A DNA stretch of 64,000 bases from Dendrolimus kikuchii (Eukaryota; Arthropoda; Insecta; Lepidoptera; Lasiocampidae), in the NCBI GenBank assembly GCA_019925095.2, contig CM034390.1:3211501-3275500 (forward strand), in the 5' to 3' direction. The first letter of the stretch is position 1, and every line of letters begins with the position of its first letter. The translations under genes were made by a program, and so were the position numbers. This document shows positions 1 through 64,000 of this stretch, one piece after another. Below the pieces are notes generated by a model. It saw nothing but the letters and a program-made list of their open reading frames with translations, did not search any database and had not been told where the DNA came from.

Positions 1-360
1 ATGAAAACTACTGGGCCAAATTATGTTAAATTTTTAGTAGACTAAATGGCAACTATTCCGCGTCAAACTAAACAAGAATCACGTAAATCGGACCATAAAT
101 CTCAGCGTAATCGGTGTATATATGGAAAGGAATGGAAAAATTTTCATAAAAAATGTTCATAAAATGAAAACTACTGGGCCAAACTATGTTAAATTTTTAA
201 GGGACCAAATGGCAGGTATTCCGCGTCGAACAAAAAAAGAATCATATAAATCGGATCACAAATCTCGGAGTAATCGGTGAACATACATAAAAAAAAACAA
301 AAAAAAAAGATCCCGACGAATTGAGAACCTCCTACCCTTTTTTTGAAGTCGGTTAAAAAA
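1..360 (+). repeat. Two tandem ~160-bp units and a shared repeat tail
   Basis: Positions 1-150 and 163-300 are diverged copies of one unit, each starting ATGAAAACTACTGGGCCAAA. They are followed by a T-rich tail ending TTTTTTTGAAGTCGGTTAAA at about 340-360. Similar tails occur near 31,958-31,982 and 59,060-59,093, so this is the end of a dispersed element. Class unknown. Confidence 0.6.
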
Positions 361-448
361 CGTATTCATACTGACTGGTTGTCAGGCGCAAATAAAGACA
401 AGAAAGTTTTTCGTCTACCCTCCATTTATTCCAACGTTTTTCGCTCAC

Positions 449-53299
<52,851 letters not shown>

Positions 53300-53555
53300 C
53301 TAAAACTGAACAATCACTTAAGTGTTTAAACAAACAGCACCTTTTATTGATTATTTGTTATGGAAATACGTTAAAAAACAAATAATCGAAACTTTTGTGT
53401 TTACTGAAATTGACAGTTTGAGGAAGATTATGACAATCAATGACATTAATGAATAATGGATGACATTTTGAATATTGCGTTTTGTTATAGTATTAAAAAT
53501 ATAGGCGTGGTTCGATAGTGTATTTTCAATATGATCACAAAGAATCTAAAAATAT

Positions 53556-53748
53556 GACATGTTTTTTTTGGTTTAGGTTTTTCATGAACTTTTAATCAGT
53601 TTTATATTGAGTAACTATTATTAGATAATATGACATGTTTTTTTTAAGGTAATTAGGGATTTTCCACCCATTTTAATATTATATAAAATTATTAGAGCAG
53701 GCATGAACTTTTAATCAGTTTTATATTGAGTAACTATTATTAGATAAG
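53556..53748. repeat. 46-bp direct repeat pair
   Basis: CATGAACTTTTAATCAGTTT and its continuation occur at 53,583-53,629 and 53,701-53,747. TATGACATGTTTTTTT also occurs twice. A local duplication or insertion upstream of the Zir start. Confidence 0.75.
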
Positions 53749-53759
53749 TATAAAATCAA

Positions 53760-54730
53760 GTAAACTATAAGCGACTTTGGGAGTTAAGGGGTAGTAGGGG
53801 AAACAGCGTAATTGCTCTCACTGTGTAATGCCGCTCACAAGTATAACTTGGCAGTCAGTGATTAACAGAGTCAGATCTGCAAATCAGCAACTTTACAGGA
53901 GAGCGCTCTGAACTTTGAATTGCTTATATTTTTTTTACTACAAGAATTAAATTTTCAAAAAAAATATTATATGTTAATATATGTTCGAGAGCTTATTTGC
54001 AATGCAATTAAATAACATTTTTACTTATCTAAATGTTTGAAAAGCTAGTAATGGCTTTGTTATCCGTACATGGGTCATCATGATTTGTCGGATCTGTCAC
54101 ATCCAACAAAGTTACATGGACAAACATATTTATTCTTTGTAAGAAGTGCCACATACAACATTGTCATTAGTAAATCCTGTTTAAGTTTATGTCGTATTTA
54201 AATTGATATTATAAATTAAATCCAATTTTTAATAAATTTGTTTCACAAATAACAAATAATCAAACATAATTGACAATTTAGGGACAAAATGAAAACAATC
54301 TTTGCCATAAAATTTGTTAAAATCATTAATTATAAAGTCTACCTGTATGAATGGCACTTAATAATCACATTTCAGGTTTCATTAGCTTAGATAATCAGTC
54401 TTAGTAATTTCTTTCTTACAAAAATATACCCCGCATACCCCCCTCGCGCCCCGCTAATAACGTCGGGAGTTAACATTCGTCATTGTTAATGGGAGATGGT
54501 GGCATATATGACATTGTTAATGTGGCTATTTTAAAAACTATGAGGAAAAATTACCTTTTTGTTGCTGCTATTGAAAAACAATGCTTTTTTAGGGTCATTA
54601 GTGAAATAAAACCAAAATGTCGAAAATTGCATATCCTACATTGTTAATAGGGACAGGCGATATAAATTTTGGTTTTTTTTAAACTATACAATAAATTAAA
54701 CTAAAAATAAACTATATATACAAACTAAAA
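53760..54730. other. Upstream intergenic DNA: no feature recognised
   Basis: No coding frame or recognised repeat seen. Confidence 0.4.
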
Positions 54731-54734
54731 TTAA

Positions 54735-54852
54735 AGTATAAAATCTAGTTCTAGACCGCTCTCAGTCGGAAACGTGCCCAAAAGACTGGCCACATTGCCT
54801 CTCTGAATGGCAATGCTGATGCGCTGTGCGAGGTATAAACCAGTCTTTTGTA
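54735..54852 (-). pseudogene. Short conserved peptide of an unidentified retroelement or gene
   Basis: Reads QRISIAIQRGNVASLLGTFP before a stop. A second copy is at 57,140-57,266. Possibly the C-terminus of an LTR-retrotransposon ORF; identity not established. Confidence 0.45.
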
Positions 54853-55214
54853 TTGTATTATATAAGTTGATTGTTAATTAGCCAAGTTGTGGCTAAGCCT
54901 TTGGAAGAATAAAAAAGTACCAATTTGTTCATAATACTGAGAACTCCGTGCGACCTGACATTTGAAAAGCTTTTCGAACCATTATAATATTTAGTTTTAA
55001 TGCGAGTTAAAATCCATGTCCACGGTCGCGTTGCCTATGAAGCCTCCACCACGCGCCCCGATCCAATTAAAAACCAAACGTGCCACGCCAACGGATTACT
55101 GATATGCGCAGTTTCTTCCTTGATTTATAAATAAGATTGTTTTGATATTATATGCTGATTGCAATGGTCTAATGTATTTTCTTTCATGACAAGAGAGCTA
55201 GTTAATAATTGTTC

Positions 55215-55475
55215 TACCTTTTTTGTCAATTTTACAGCCTTGACGACCCAGCTCGTGGAAAGTGCAAAGTCGTTAAAGTAGCGTTCTGAGTGTCCGCTTC
55301 AACGCCCAAGGTCGGTGTTCCTATTTTTTTTCTTCTCCATTTCGCGCGATCTAAGGCATTCCTTGTATTGAAAGCATTGGTATGGAAGTCATCCTTCACA
55401 ACGTCAAGACAGCATTTACGGGCCTACCTGCGGGCGACCTGGCGGAGGCTGCATGGCTAGAAGGCATAAGGCTAC
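55215..55475 (-). mobile_element. Decayed RTE-type LINE fragment
   Basis: The minus strand reads AMQPPPGRP near the left end with stops and frameshifts after it, matching the PPPGxxRRGRPxK segment of RTE. Confidence 0.55.
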
Positions 55476-55689
55476 GTGTCGTTATATAATTAAAAAAATA
55501 TATTTTATCTATATTAATTAAAAGTTCACACCTCATAAATTTTAAAAAATATAAATGATTTAATAAAAAAGAAACCGCCTTCAAGAGTAACTAAAAAGCG
55601 AAAAATAAAATTTTCTACAACATTTTGAAGTCGCTGCTAAATAACACATAAAATATTTTGCAATATTTTGTTGTTGTAACAATGTATAT

Positions 55690-56290
55690 ATATAAATTAT
55701 CATATTCTAAAAGTACGTTTGGAGTTGCCTGATCACAGAGATGAAAACAGTACCTTTCTTCCCTGGGAAACGATTTGCCCCGCTGTCAAAAAATTATACG
55801 AACCATAGATAATACATGCAACTCATGTCCCAACTTTTTTACAGCCATCGTTAAATCGCGGTATAAATTATTATAAAAAAATCAACAATTTTGGAACATT
55901 ATTTTATACTTATAAATTACTTTTCACTAAATGATTATTTAATTTACATAAATTTGAGCTAAATATTCATTATCATGAGTGACAAAAAAAATACTGGCTG
56001 GTAGAATTCTACAGAAAAAAATATTTGACGTTTCATATGTGACGTACGTGATGACGTTTCATCAGATTTAGATATGGATTTAACGCCTGATTTTATTAGA
56101 GAAGTAGTTGTTTGTTTAACTAATCACTTTTTATTTACTACTCCTATTCGAGATGAAAAGCAGAGTGTTAATCTCAGGTGAAAGGCCTATTTCGGCACTC
56201 GAACTATTAGCGCCCTCGCTATGCTTGTGCGCCAAACTATCTCATGCCTAAATAGGTCACTTTCACCTCTCGTGTAACAATCTACTATTT
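55690..56290 (+). repeat. Family R dispersed repeat, copy 3 (most complete)
   Basis: Runs from CATATTCTAAAAGTACG to CTCGTGTAACAATCTAC without interruption, about 600 bp. It contains CATATGTGACGTACGTGATG and CCTAAATAGGTC. No coding capacity. Confidence 0.72.
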
Positions 56291-56623
56291 GCTTTTTAGT
56301 TATCTTGAATTCGCTTTGGTTTTTGTTAGAAAGATTTAAGTTACATATAATGGTATCCCTAATAAGGTAGCTTCTCGAATGCGGAAACGGAATTAAGTGA
56401 AATAGAAGCGGATTTAGAAAACGTTTTTGAGTGCAGCTCGACGCTAAAATAGTTGTCATATGACTCTCAAATAAGTGCTGTCACATTTCACTAACAAACA
56501 AGTTATTATCATGGTAATGCAAACGAAGCTCCTCTATCACGTGTTGGTCGGTAAATAAATGTATAATAGTAGTATCTGCCACTCATCGGCCGCTGTCGTG
56601 GCGTGGCTCGTGCATTTTATTTT

Positions 56624-56948
56624 CTATCCGTGGACGAACGGAGAAAGAATACAATTTCCTGCGGCCGGGCGGCCTGTCGTAACAGGCGACTTAACAACCC
56701 ACAGCCAGGTAGTAGGGCATTTGCCCGACTGGATGGCTACCACCCCTGGTCTAAAGTATGTCGCCATAACAACCTTGTGTTGTGTTCCGGCATTAGTGAC
56801 CAGGTCCAGTCTCCCTTAAGAGCGCAGCAGCGCATTTGTAGCACCTTTGGTGTTGCAAATGTCCATAGGCGATGGTAACCGCTATCCATCAAGTGGGCCG
56901 TCTGCCTGTCTGCTGAACTCCTGCAATAAAAAAATTAAAAAAAAATAG
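56624..56948 (+). mobile_element. Family P retroposon, full length
   Basis: TATCCGTGGACGAACGGAGA to CTCCTGCAATAAAAAAATTA. Confidence 0.85.
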
Positions 56949-57139
56949 TTTACAGAAAACCAATTCGACCTGACCTTCGGACGCGTCTCGCAACCCATTT
57001 TCAACTGTTATTTTAAAAGTCCGATTGGTGTAAATGCTTGACGAAAATTATCAATAAGCTGAAGAAATGTATAAATAATCGAATACAATAAAAGAAAACT
57101 TAATTTCTTTGTATTTTATTCTACCCATAGTCCCTCAAG

Positions 57140-57266
57140 ACTATAAGTAGAATACTAAGCCTAGATCACCGTCTTCTATGGGTAAGGTGCCCAGAAGGCT
57201 GGCTACGTTTCCTCGCTGGATCGCCATACTGATCCGTTGCCCGAGGTAAGCACCAGCCTTCTGATC
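57140..57266 (-). pseudogene. Second copy of the QRIS.AIQRGNVASLLGT peptide
   Basis: Reads DQKAGAYLGQRISMAIQRGN followed by VASLLGTLP and a stop. It is followed on minus by GAATAAAATACAAAG, a polyadenylation-like end. Confidence 0.45.
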
Positions 57267-57329
57267 ACCTGAAGAGTCAATGAGTCGTGTTGATGTTGTG
57301 ATGAAGTGTAAGTACTGCTACGAGTGCGT

Positions 57330-57615
57330 GAAACTCTCATTAAAATGCCGTTAGAATGACTATAGAGTTTATTAGAACTAAACAAACGCGTATAACACAG
57401 GTACAAATATAACCGAACACAACAAGTTCAAACGTAATGCAGGAGGTCGTAATTCCATAAAACGCGCAAGCACACGTCTTGCTTCGCTCGCGGTTATCGC
57501 TCGACTGTCTCGTCCCTCCATCGGGCCATTGCTTTATACTGCACAGATGCAATATGTCCGTCCGGCCGCGTGGCCTGAATTTCCTAGAATCAGTTTATAC
57601 TTTAAATTCGTAACA
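57330..57615 (-). mobile_element. LTR-like sequence
   Basis: On minus it starts TGTTACGAATTTAAAG and contains CAGTATAAAGCA (TATA-like) and AATAAACTCTATAG. Located just upstream of the peptide remnant at 57,140-57,266. LTR identity is inference. Confidence 0.45.
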
Positions 57616-58135
57616 CCTGGCTAATGACAGCCATAAAAGATTACAATACAACAATGGGCTGATTTCTAATCACAAATTTTAAACACAAAGTAAACAAAAA
57701 AAGTCCAAGTGCCGAAAGGTAATAAAATGTGTTTTTACAGGTGTGCCAGGTGTGAATTTGTTTTTTGTCGGCGTCTAGGTCGTAATAGTACATATTATTA
57801 TGATTACACCTGTCGTCTGGTTTCATTAGGCAGCATTTTCGTTTGAAGCTTAACTCCGATCGTCGAAGTTTTTTAAATACGACTGATCTCATAACCCAAT
57901 TATCTTTATAGATTTCCATTGTACGCCTTCCTAGTCCTAGTTGAGTCTAGTACAGCGCGTTATGGTCTTAATTAGGTACCTACTGGTTTTAGGATTGTCA
58001 TAAACCTAACTGTGGGATTTGCGTCCCACACAGAGTTGCAGTTTGGAAAGCTGTAATAATTTAGGAGAGAAAATAATAGATTAGGCTGAGACAGATGCAA
58101 TTTATGTATTCGCTATCACGATCACCTCGGTCAAA

Positions 58136-58600
58136 GGCCCAGCTTACCATACACAATGCGGTGCTGGTACCTACGCTCACGTATGGAAGCGAGAGTTCGG
58201 GTATGGAAGAGAGAGCATGAAAGTAGACTAAACGCGGTTGAGATGCGAGCACTGCGCAAAATCTGCGGAGTGACGCTCGCAGACCGCGTTCGTAACACCG
58301 AAGTAAGAAAGAGAGTTGGTCTGAAAGAGAGTGTCGGGGTGAAGATAAGGAAAGGAATGCTCCGGTGGTTCGGGCAAGTGGAAAGAATGACTAAACAGAT
58401 ATACAATGCAAAAGTGGATGGATGCAGAAGTCGTGAAAGGCCACGACACACCTTCCATGATCAAATTGATCGTGTACTAGCAGAAGGTGATGTCAGGAGT
58501 CTTAAGAACAGACGAGCGTGTATGACAAGAATAATGAATGTCAAAGAAGCAAGTGAGGTGTGTAAGAATAAACCTGAATGGCGCTCTGCGCTCTAAAATA
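58136..58600 (+). mobile_element. Family L LINE fragment
   Basis: Open over 146 codons with MRALRKICGVTLADRVRNTE and MLRWFGQVERM. The 3' end is cut at TGGCGCTCTGCGCTC, before the usual stop and tail. Confidence 0.87.
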
Positions 58601-58779
58601 ATAATAAATAGACAAGAAAAGTCAATGGAATGTTTAAATACTTTTCTAAAAATAACCAGTGCTTTGATAAGGTGAAATCGTAGGTTTCAACCCGTGATGT
58701 AGCAACAATTGCTGTGTTTTAACACTAACAATATTTCAATATGTTTTCTATTTGATTTTGAGAGGATAGGAATTATTAT

Positions 58780-59095
58780 AAACCTATTTTGAATAAGAAA
58801 AAAACAATAAAGAATGATCAAAATCGGTTTAGAAACAAAAAAGTTATGAATGAAATATCTCAAAAACTAATCATTTTTACATGATTTTAACGAGTTTTTT
58901 GTTATGTCTTCGGAACACAAAGTAACTACGATAGACATAAAATTCATATTGGATCGTTATGAAGCTTTGCTGAATCGAATGCAAAAAGAATAATCAAAAT
59001 TGGTTCAGAAAGAACAAAGTTATTGCTGAACATGACATAAAGTATATACATATACACGACGAATTGAGAAGCCCTCTTTTTTGAAGTCGGTTAAT
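58780..59095 (+). repeat. Dispersed repeat ending TTTTTTGAAGTCGGTTAA
   Basis: AATCGGTTTAGAAACAAAAA and a related half AATTGGTTCAGAAAGAACAA, then the tail shared with 340-360. Class unknown. Confidence 0.55.
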
Positions 59096-59099
59096 AATA

Positions 59100-59335
59100 A
59101 TCGGCAGACAAACATACGCATTGTACAATACATCCCCAAATTAAGCAAGTTACTCTTGTGTTATAAGTATTATACAACGGGCCACTCTGGAGCCGAGCCC
59201 AGACACCCAGGCCAAAGTAAATAACGGAAAATATGTTTCTGAATTATACCATGCCAGGAATCAAACCCGGAGCCTCTGCGTTGCGGCAATGTAGGCCAGC
59301 AAAGGCCTAGCCCTCTCAATCACAGAAGTCGTCAA
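59100..59335 (-). mobile_element. SINE S1
   Basis: Reverse copy; box B complement GGAATCAAACCCGG at about 59,259; box A complement is altered (CCCTCTCAATCACAG). Confidence 0.78.
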
Positions 59336-59375
59336 CGTTTTGTTTCTTTCTTTTAAATTTGTTTTTAATTTGGTT

Positions 59376-59690
59376 TAAAAATAATGCTTCGGTGGTTCGG
59401 GCATGTGGAAAGAATGCATGATGAAAGAATGAATAAACAGATATACAATGCAAAAGTGGATGGATGCAGTAGTCGTGGAAGGCCACCACACACCTTCCAT
59501 GATCAAATTGATCGTGTACTAGCAGAAGGTGATGTCAGGAGCCTTAAGAACAGACGAGCGTGCATGACAAGAGTTATGAATGTCAAAGAAGCAAGTGGGG
59601 TGTGTAAGAATAAGCCTAAATGGCGCTCTGTTGTTCGTGCCTACCCCGCAAGGGAACTGGCGTGAAGTTATGTATGTATGTATGTAAAAA
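59376..59690 (+). mobile_element. Family L LINE 3'-end fragment
   Basis: MLRWFGHVERMHDERMNKQI to the stop, followed by a (TATG)n tail. Confidence 0.87.
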
Positions 59691-59699
59691 TAATGTTTT

Positions 59700-60610
59700 T
59701 ATGAAACGTTCAAAGGCGAAGGAAGAATGACCTGTAGCACCAAATATAGGATTTCGGAGCTTTTCACTAAACACAAGTAAAACTTTTTAAGCATACGAAA
59801 GTAAGATAGTTCTAGTAATAACTTGGTAGTGTTTATATAGATTGATGTTTTTAAAGTACAATATTTTGTAATTTTATAAGCTGTTATTGTCTGAAATAAA
59901 TAATCAGAATTTCTTTTGGTATTTTGGGCAATACAGAGATCGTGTATTTTTAATTTTCGGATCACATATCTGAGTCACATTGCAAGGAATATTTGAATCT
60001 GACAGATAGACTGATATATTTGATATTGTAAATGGATTAAAATGCGGTGGTGGCTCGTAGAACCGCCTAGTGTCGGGGCTGGCCGCCCTTCAGTTGCTTC
60101 AGTGCTAGCCTGACGTACACTTGCGTCTCTAGCCTTTCTTTAGCAAAATAAAATAATGTTCTTTATTTAAAAAAAGTAAATAATATATTTTATCTATGCT
60201 TTCAATTATAGCTCATTAAAAAAGGAACTGTATAGATACTCCTTTTTATTCATTTTTCAAAGTTCCTATCGTTGTTTATGGTCAATAATCAAAACTTTTA
60301 AGACGATTCTGTGACGGCGAAAACAAAAATTATAGATTGTAATATTTTTTTTGTTGCAAATATGATTCTATGAAACCTAGGAACGTAAACTGGTTGTTTA
60401 TTGAATGCTTGAACATTTCTACGGATTTCCATATCATTCTTAAGTAATTTATTGGTTACTAATTAAAAAGTGTAAAGAAAAGTAAAAAAATTAGGGATAT
60501 AAAAACAGTGCAACAGGTGACAGATTTAGCTAAACTCGACATGATTTTATATGAGGTAAGTTGTTCTACTAATTAGTTCTATACTACGTACATCTATACT
60601 TTTATCTATA
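59700..60610. other. Intergenic: no feature recognised
   Basis: No recognised repeat. A minimal ATG followed by a GTAAGT donor at 60,540-60,557 is probably chance. Confidence 0.4.
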
Positions 60611-60613
60611 CTA

Positions 60614-60660
60614 CTAGCTGTGCCCGCGACGTCGTTCGCGTGGAATTTGTTTTTAAGACT
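60614..60660 (-). mobile_element. Helitron 3'-end stub
   Basis: Minus strand ends ACGTCGCGGGCACAGCTAG|T. Truncated after about 45 bp. Confidence 0.5.
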
Positions 60661-60915
60661 CCCCGAGGTTAAACTTTACAATAATGGTCACTGAATTTTA
60701 AGTAATGGGGGGGCGGAGGGGAGAGGAGGAGAGGAGTACTTCTCTCTTCTGCAACCCCCATGTCTAGGAGACATGTAGTTTTTGAGATATGATTTTTTTT
60801 GTAAACATGACTAATTTTTTTCAAAATGGTGTAGTTATTTCTTATTTCTAAAGACGAGAAATGCAGAAGAAAAGTAGTGGTCAATGTCAAAAACATTTAA
60901 AACAGTCTAAAAACG

Positions 60916-61115
60916 CAGACTAAAGCCCACAAGCCGAGCGAGCAAAGCGAGTGTGGCATGACAGTGGTCAGCAAATGTCACAACCGATTTGTAACCATCA
61001 TTTAAATAGTTATCAATAAGTAAATGGTGACCAGTCGCTTCTGGCACTCGCCGGCCGCTACCGCGGCACGCTCGCTTCGCTCGCTCGGCTCGTGCGCTTT
61101 GGTCTAAAGACTAAC
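60916..61115. mobile_element. Candidate MITE with ~35-bp terminal inverted repeats
   Basis: GACTAAAGCCCACAAGCCGA at left pairs with TCGGCTCGTGCGCTTTGGTC at right; the GAGCGAGCAAAGCGAG segment pairs with CGCTCGCTTCGCTCGCTC. Length about 200 bp, no ORF. Target duplication not clear. Confidence 0.65.
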
Positions 61116-61119
61116 CCAA

Positions 61120-61790
61120 CCTAACCAACTCACCATTTTAGTCACTGGTAGCGACTTTCGATGACAACCTTAGTGACTATAACAAAACTAAGGATATCCC
61201 TAACTCAAATCTAAAATGGAATAAAAAAGGCGGGAAATAGACTATAGCAAATTATACATCGATTTTTTTAATAAAAATAACTTGTTTAGAAAATACTACT
61301 AATTCAAACTCACAATATATAATTTAAAAAAACAATTTTAGTATTTAAAAATCGATTTCATTGACGTATCAAATGATTTTCATATTTAAAAATCGATATT
61401 ATTGACATATCGAATAGTTAACATTTTCTTTCTTTCTTATGCCTATTGTCGTCGTAAAGTAAAAAAAGTGACAGTACTGTGATTTATTATTATGAACTTA
61501 AAAATTATAATAACTAATTAAAAACTTGTTTACTAAATTAAAAAACATTTTTAGTGTTTATATATCAGGTGTAAATGTAATCCTAAACACAAATCACAAC
61601 TTTTTTTCCACAAAAGTGACATAACCTTGTTTATCAAACGTATTTTTATTTTTCCCATTATTCATTCAAAACTTGTTGGTGGACCCTAAAAACTTGTTTC
61701 CTAGCCCAAATAACAGGTCTAGTGTCTATATCTAAGGCGTATGTATACCCCTAAACTTAATTTCCGTTAATCTGATGACACTCTCTGTAA
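61120..61790. other. Intergenic AT-rich DNA
   Basis: Contains two diverged lines of AAAATCGATTTCATTGACGTATC and AAAATCGATATTATTGACATATC at 61,355-61,425. No gene. Confidence 0.4.
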
Positions 61791-61794
61791 AAGT

Positions 61795-62075
61795 TTAGCC
61801 CTCCCCGATTTTGAAACATTCTTCATTGGTGCTCCACTCCTATTGGTCTTCGCGTAATGATATATAGCATATAGCCCTCCTCAATAAATGGGCTATTTAA
61901 AACTGAAAGAATTTTTCAAATCAGACCAGTAGTTCCTGAGATTAGCGCGTTCAAACAAACAAACTCTTCAGCTTTATATATTAGTATAACATACATACAT
62001 ACACACAAAACTTCACGCCAGTTCCCTTGCAGGGTAGGAACGAACAACAGAGCGCCATTCATATTAGTATAAGAT
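61795..62075 (-). mobile_element. Helitron (family B) with a LINE stub inserted near its end
   Basis: GATTTTGAAACATTCTTCAT to CTTTATATATTAGTATA. A 60-bp family L LINE end (62,000-62,060) sits between two copies of ATATTAGTATA. Confidence 0.65.
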
Positions 62076-62079
62076 ATAA

Positions 62080-62430
62080 TATAAAGAGTTAAAGTTTGTG
62101 AGTTTGTGACGTTGTAGGGGATAATCTCTGGATCTACTAAACTGATTTTAGAAATTCTTTTACTGTTCGAAAGCTACGTTAACATGGAGTGTCATAGGCT
62201 ATACAACATGATGCTATATACCATGGGAGCGGGACAGCGCGCGGGTGAAACAGCGCCGGGGCGCTAGTAATATTGTAAAGAGGTAAAGTTTGTAAGTTTA
62301 TGAGTTTGTGACGTTGTAGGGGGTAATCTCTGGATCTACTAAATCGATTTTAAAAATTCTTTTACTGTTCGAAAGCTACGTTAACAGAGAGTGTCATAGG
62401 CTATATAACACGACGCTATATTTTTCATAT
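62080..62430 (+). mobile_element. Tandem pair of Helitron copies (family F)
   Basis: Copy 1 ends GCGCGGGTGAAACAGC and GCGCTAG|T at 62,264-62,267. Copy 2 starts directly after it with AATATTGTAAAGAGG and repeats the same body to about 62,430. Confidence 0.7.
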
Positions 62431-62974
62431 TATGGTTTCGCCCATCTGAGTTTTATTTTTAATTGGACTAATGTCACTCTAAGCATTCTTCCATTTTTGT
62501 AGCTAGGGGAAACTCGCCACGTTGGGTTGGCTTTGGCATCCTTAAAGGAATATTTTTACCACTCAAGTCGGTGATCCACTAAAACCCCCTTGATGTTTCT
62601 TTGCCTTTATGCTAGGGCCATAGGTGTACAAGCATGGTCAATCCGAACAGCCCCTGCAGGTGATGGCCCATCAGTGATTGCCGGCATCTTCATACTATTT
62701 TTTCGTGGGGCGGTACGTAACGCGCCTCACGGAAGCCTCATTCTTATTCCATTCCCTGTCATAGGCGATAAACCTAGTTTGGAAATATGTATGCTTGTAA
62801 TATTTTCTTAAGTTTTCGCGACTTATACATAATAAAATTACCTGTTTGGGATTCGATCATTAAAACTATTAAAACCCAAACCCAGCAAAAACCAACTGCC
62901 GAACCTCAAGACACTGTGAGCTGTTTCTGCGTGCACCGGAACACGAACCAACTTGATTGATAATTTCTTTTTAT

Positions 62975-63265
62975 TTTTACCTCCCACCTATTTTAATATT
63001 TTAGAGCTAGGTATGTTTGCTGAAGAGTTTCTTGCGCCGCTTCTTCTCTTGAAGCCACAACATGTAGCAAAGCGGTGGTAAATTTGATTAGATAGAGTAA
63101 ATAATAACCATAAACAAAATTAAAAAAAAAACTAAATAATTAAAATGAACAAGTTGGCGTTAGGCTAAATAAAACTATAATAATATTCATTGATACTTGA
63201 CATCTTTGTCTTCCGTGATCACGGCTACTGAAAAGTGGCCAAAACGTCGGAATAATTAAATCGTA
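62975..63265 (-). repeat. Dispersed repeat related to 17,770-18,238
   Basis: GAAGAGTTTCTTGCGCCGCT, CTTTGTCTTCCGTGATCACG and GAAAAGTGGCCAAAACGTCG in reverse orientation to the 17.8-kb copy. Confidence 0.65.
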
Positions 63266-63278
63266 GTTTTATTATGTA

Positions 63279-63895
63279 CTAGTGGTCGCCCGTGGTCGAA
63301 ATTCGACCATAATAATTTGTTGTCAAAGACTATACTCACAGATTTCGCCAAGGTAACCATAAGTAAAAGAGTAGGTATATATGCGTGTGTGTGTCAAATA
63401 CATGGTAGTGTGTGTAATGTTTTTTTTTATTGATTTAATGTATTTTTTATGCATAATTTAATAAAGATACTAGGAATTCGTCGCTTCTTCTCTATACAAA
63501 CTAGAAGTGTGCGTAATTTTTATCCGTGCAGGAACGGAGAAAGAATACAATTTCCTGCGGCCAGGCGGCCTGTCGTAAGAGGCGACAAAACAACCCACAG
63601 CCAGGTGGTAGGGTATTTGCCCGACTGGATGGCGACATATATATGCCGCCATAACAACCTTGTGATGTGTTCCGGCATTAGGAACCAGGTTGCAGTCTCC
63701 CTTAAGAGGGCAGCAGCGCATTTGTAGCGCTTTTGGTGTTGCAAATGTACATAGGCGATGGTAACCACTTTCCATCCAGTGGGCCCTCTGCCTGTCTGCT
63801 GAACTCCTGCAATAAAAAAAAATTCATACTCCTCCGTCCGCGCAATTTTCGTAAAAAGGAGTACAAAGTGTTTACTTCACGTATTAATATATAGA
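63279..63895 (-). mobile_element. Helitron (family C) with a nested family P retroposon
   Basis: Minus strand: A|TCTATATATTAATACGTG at the start and hairpin TGGTCGAATTTCGACCA, CGGGCGACCACTAG|T at the end. The nested family P retroposon (63,516-63,823) is at a different site from that of its sibling at 31 kb. Confidence 0.78.
63516..63823 (+). mobile_element. Family P retroposon inside a Helitron
   Basis: TTTATCCGTGCAGGAACGGA to CTCCTGCAATAAAAAAAAA. Confidence 0.85.
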
Positions 63896-63916
63896 TGCTT
63901 GTCTTTTGATTTTTAG

Positions 63917-64000
63917 TAAATTTCTTGAACTCCAAATGTTGGACGGCCTACGTCATAGAGTTGGCGGCGAAATTAATGTGATCCCAGACCGCTGCCAATC
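63917..64000 (+). CDS. Possible exon of an unidentified gene, cut by the window edge
   Basis: A pyrimidine-rich 3' splice site (TCTTTTGATTTTTAG) is followed by one open frame reading KFLELQMLDGLRHRVGGEIN and then VIPDRCQ to the window end. The other two frames are closed or shorter. Composition is protein-like and unlike the flanking repeats. I do not recognise the protein. Confidence 0.35.

Noticed and set aside
60530..60560. Possible first coding exon ATG..GAG|GTAAGT
   Set aside because: Only five codons, and joining to the candidate exon at 63,917 in that phase gives an immediate stop; probably chance.

Overview
This window looks like nuclear DNA from an insect, most likely a moth or butterfly. 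It contains one large, heavily interrupted protein-coding gene with GT-AG introns, and nearly everything between the exons is mobile-element or satellite DNA. Several repeat families resemble ones common in Lepidoptera: non-autonomous Helitrons starting near AATATTATAAATGCGAAAG, tRNA-derived SINEs and LINE 3' ends. There is no prokaryotic gene organisation, no CRISPR array, no rRNA and no convincing functional tRNA.

The host gene lies on the minus strand from about 53,299 (ATG) to 449, where it leaves the window. I reconstructed 32 coding exons by matching translated segments to the DOCK-C family of guanine-nucleotide exchange factors (vertebrate DOCK6/7/8, Drosophila Zir). The exon lengths sum to 4,991 nt, which is 1,663 codons plus 2 nt. 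Codon phase is preserved across all 31 splice junctions. The order is the N-terminal conserved region, the linker, the DHR-1 (C2-like, phospholipid-binding) domain around residues 565-750, the long helical-repeat middle, and the start of the catalytic DHR-2 domain from about residue 1,500. Roughly 400-480 C-terminal residues lie to the left of position 1.

Layout: 1-449, intron with a short two-unit repeat. 449-8,747, exons 32 to 28, separated by a 110-bp satellite (2.4-5.2 kb, split by a Jockey-like LINE fragment) and an AACCGGTT-rich satellite (5.86-6.7 kb). 8.8-17.4 kb, AT-only DNA, exon 27, an inverted pair of LINE fragments and LINE/Helitron debris. 17.4-31.9 kb, exons 26 to 15 among minisatellite-bearing Helitrons, a solo LTR and SINEs. 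33.4-53.3 kb, exons 14 to 1 with a hAT-type element, a fourfold nested SINE/Helitron/LINE/retroposon stack and more LINE ends. 53.3-64 kb, upstream intergenic DNA made of repeats, with a possible plus-strand exon at the extreme right edge.

No complete autonomous transposon is present; every mobile element seen is truncated, non-autonomous or decayed. The most interesting structure is a Helitron family in which each of five copies carries its own version of a 9-bp-unit minisatellite at the same internal position. Others are a Helitron insertion whose empty site can be read from sibling SINE copies, a hairpin-forming LINE pair inside an intron, and mobile elements that stop within a few tens of bases of functional splice sites.
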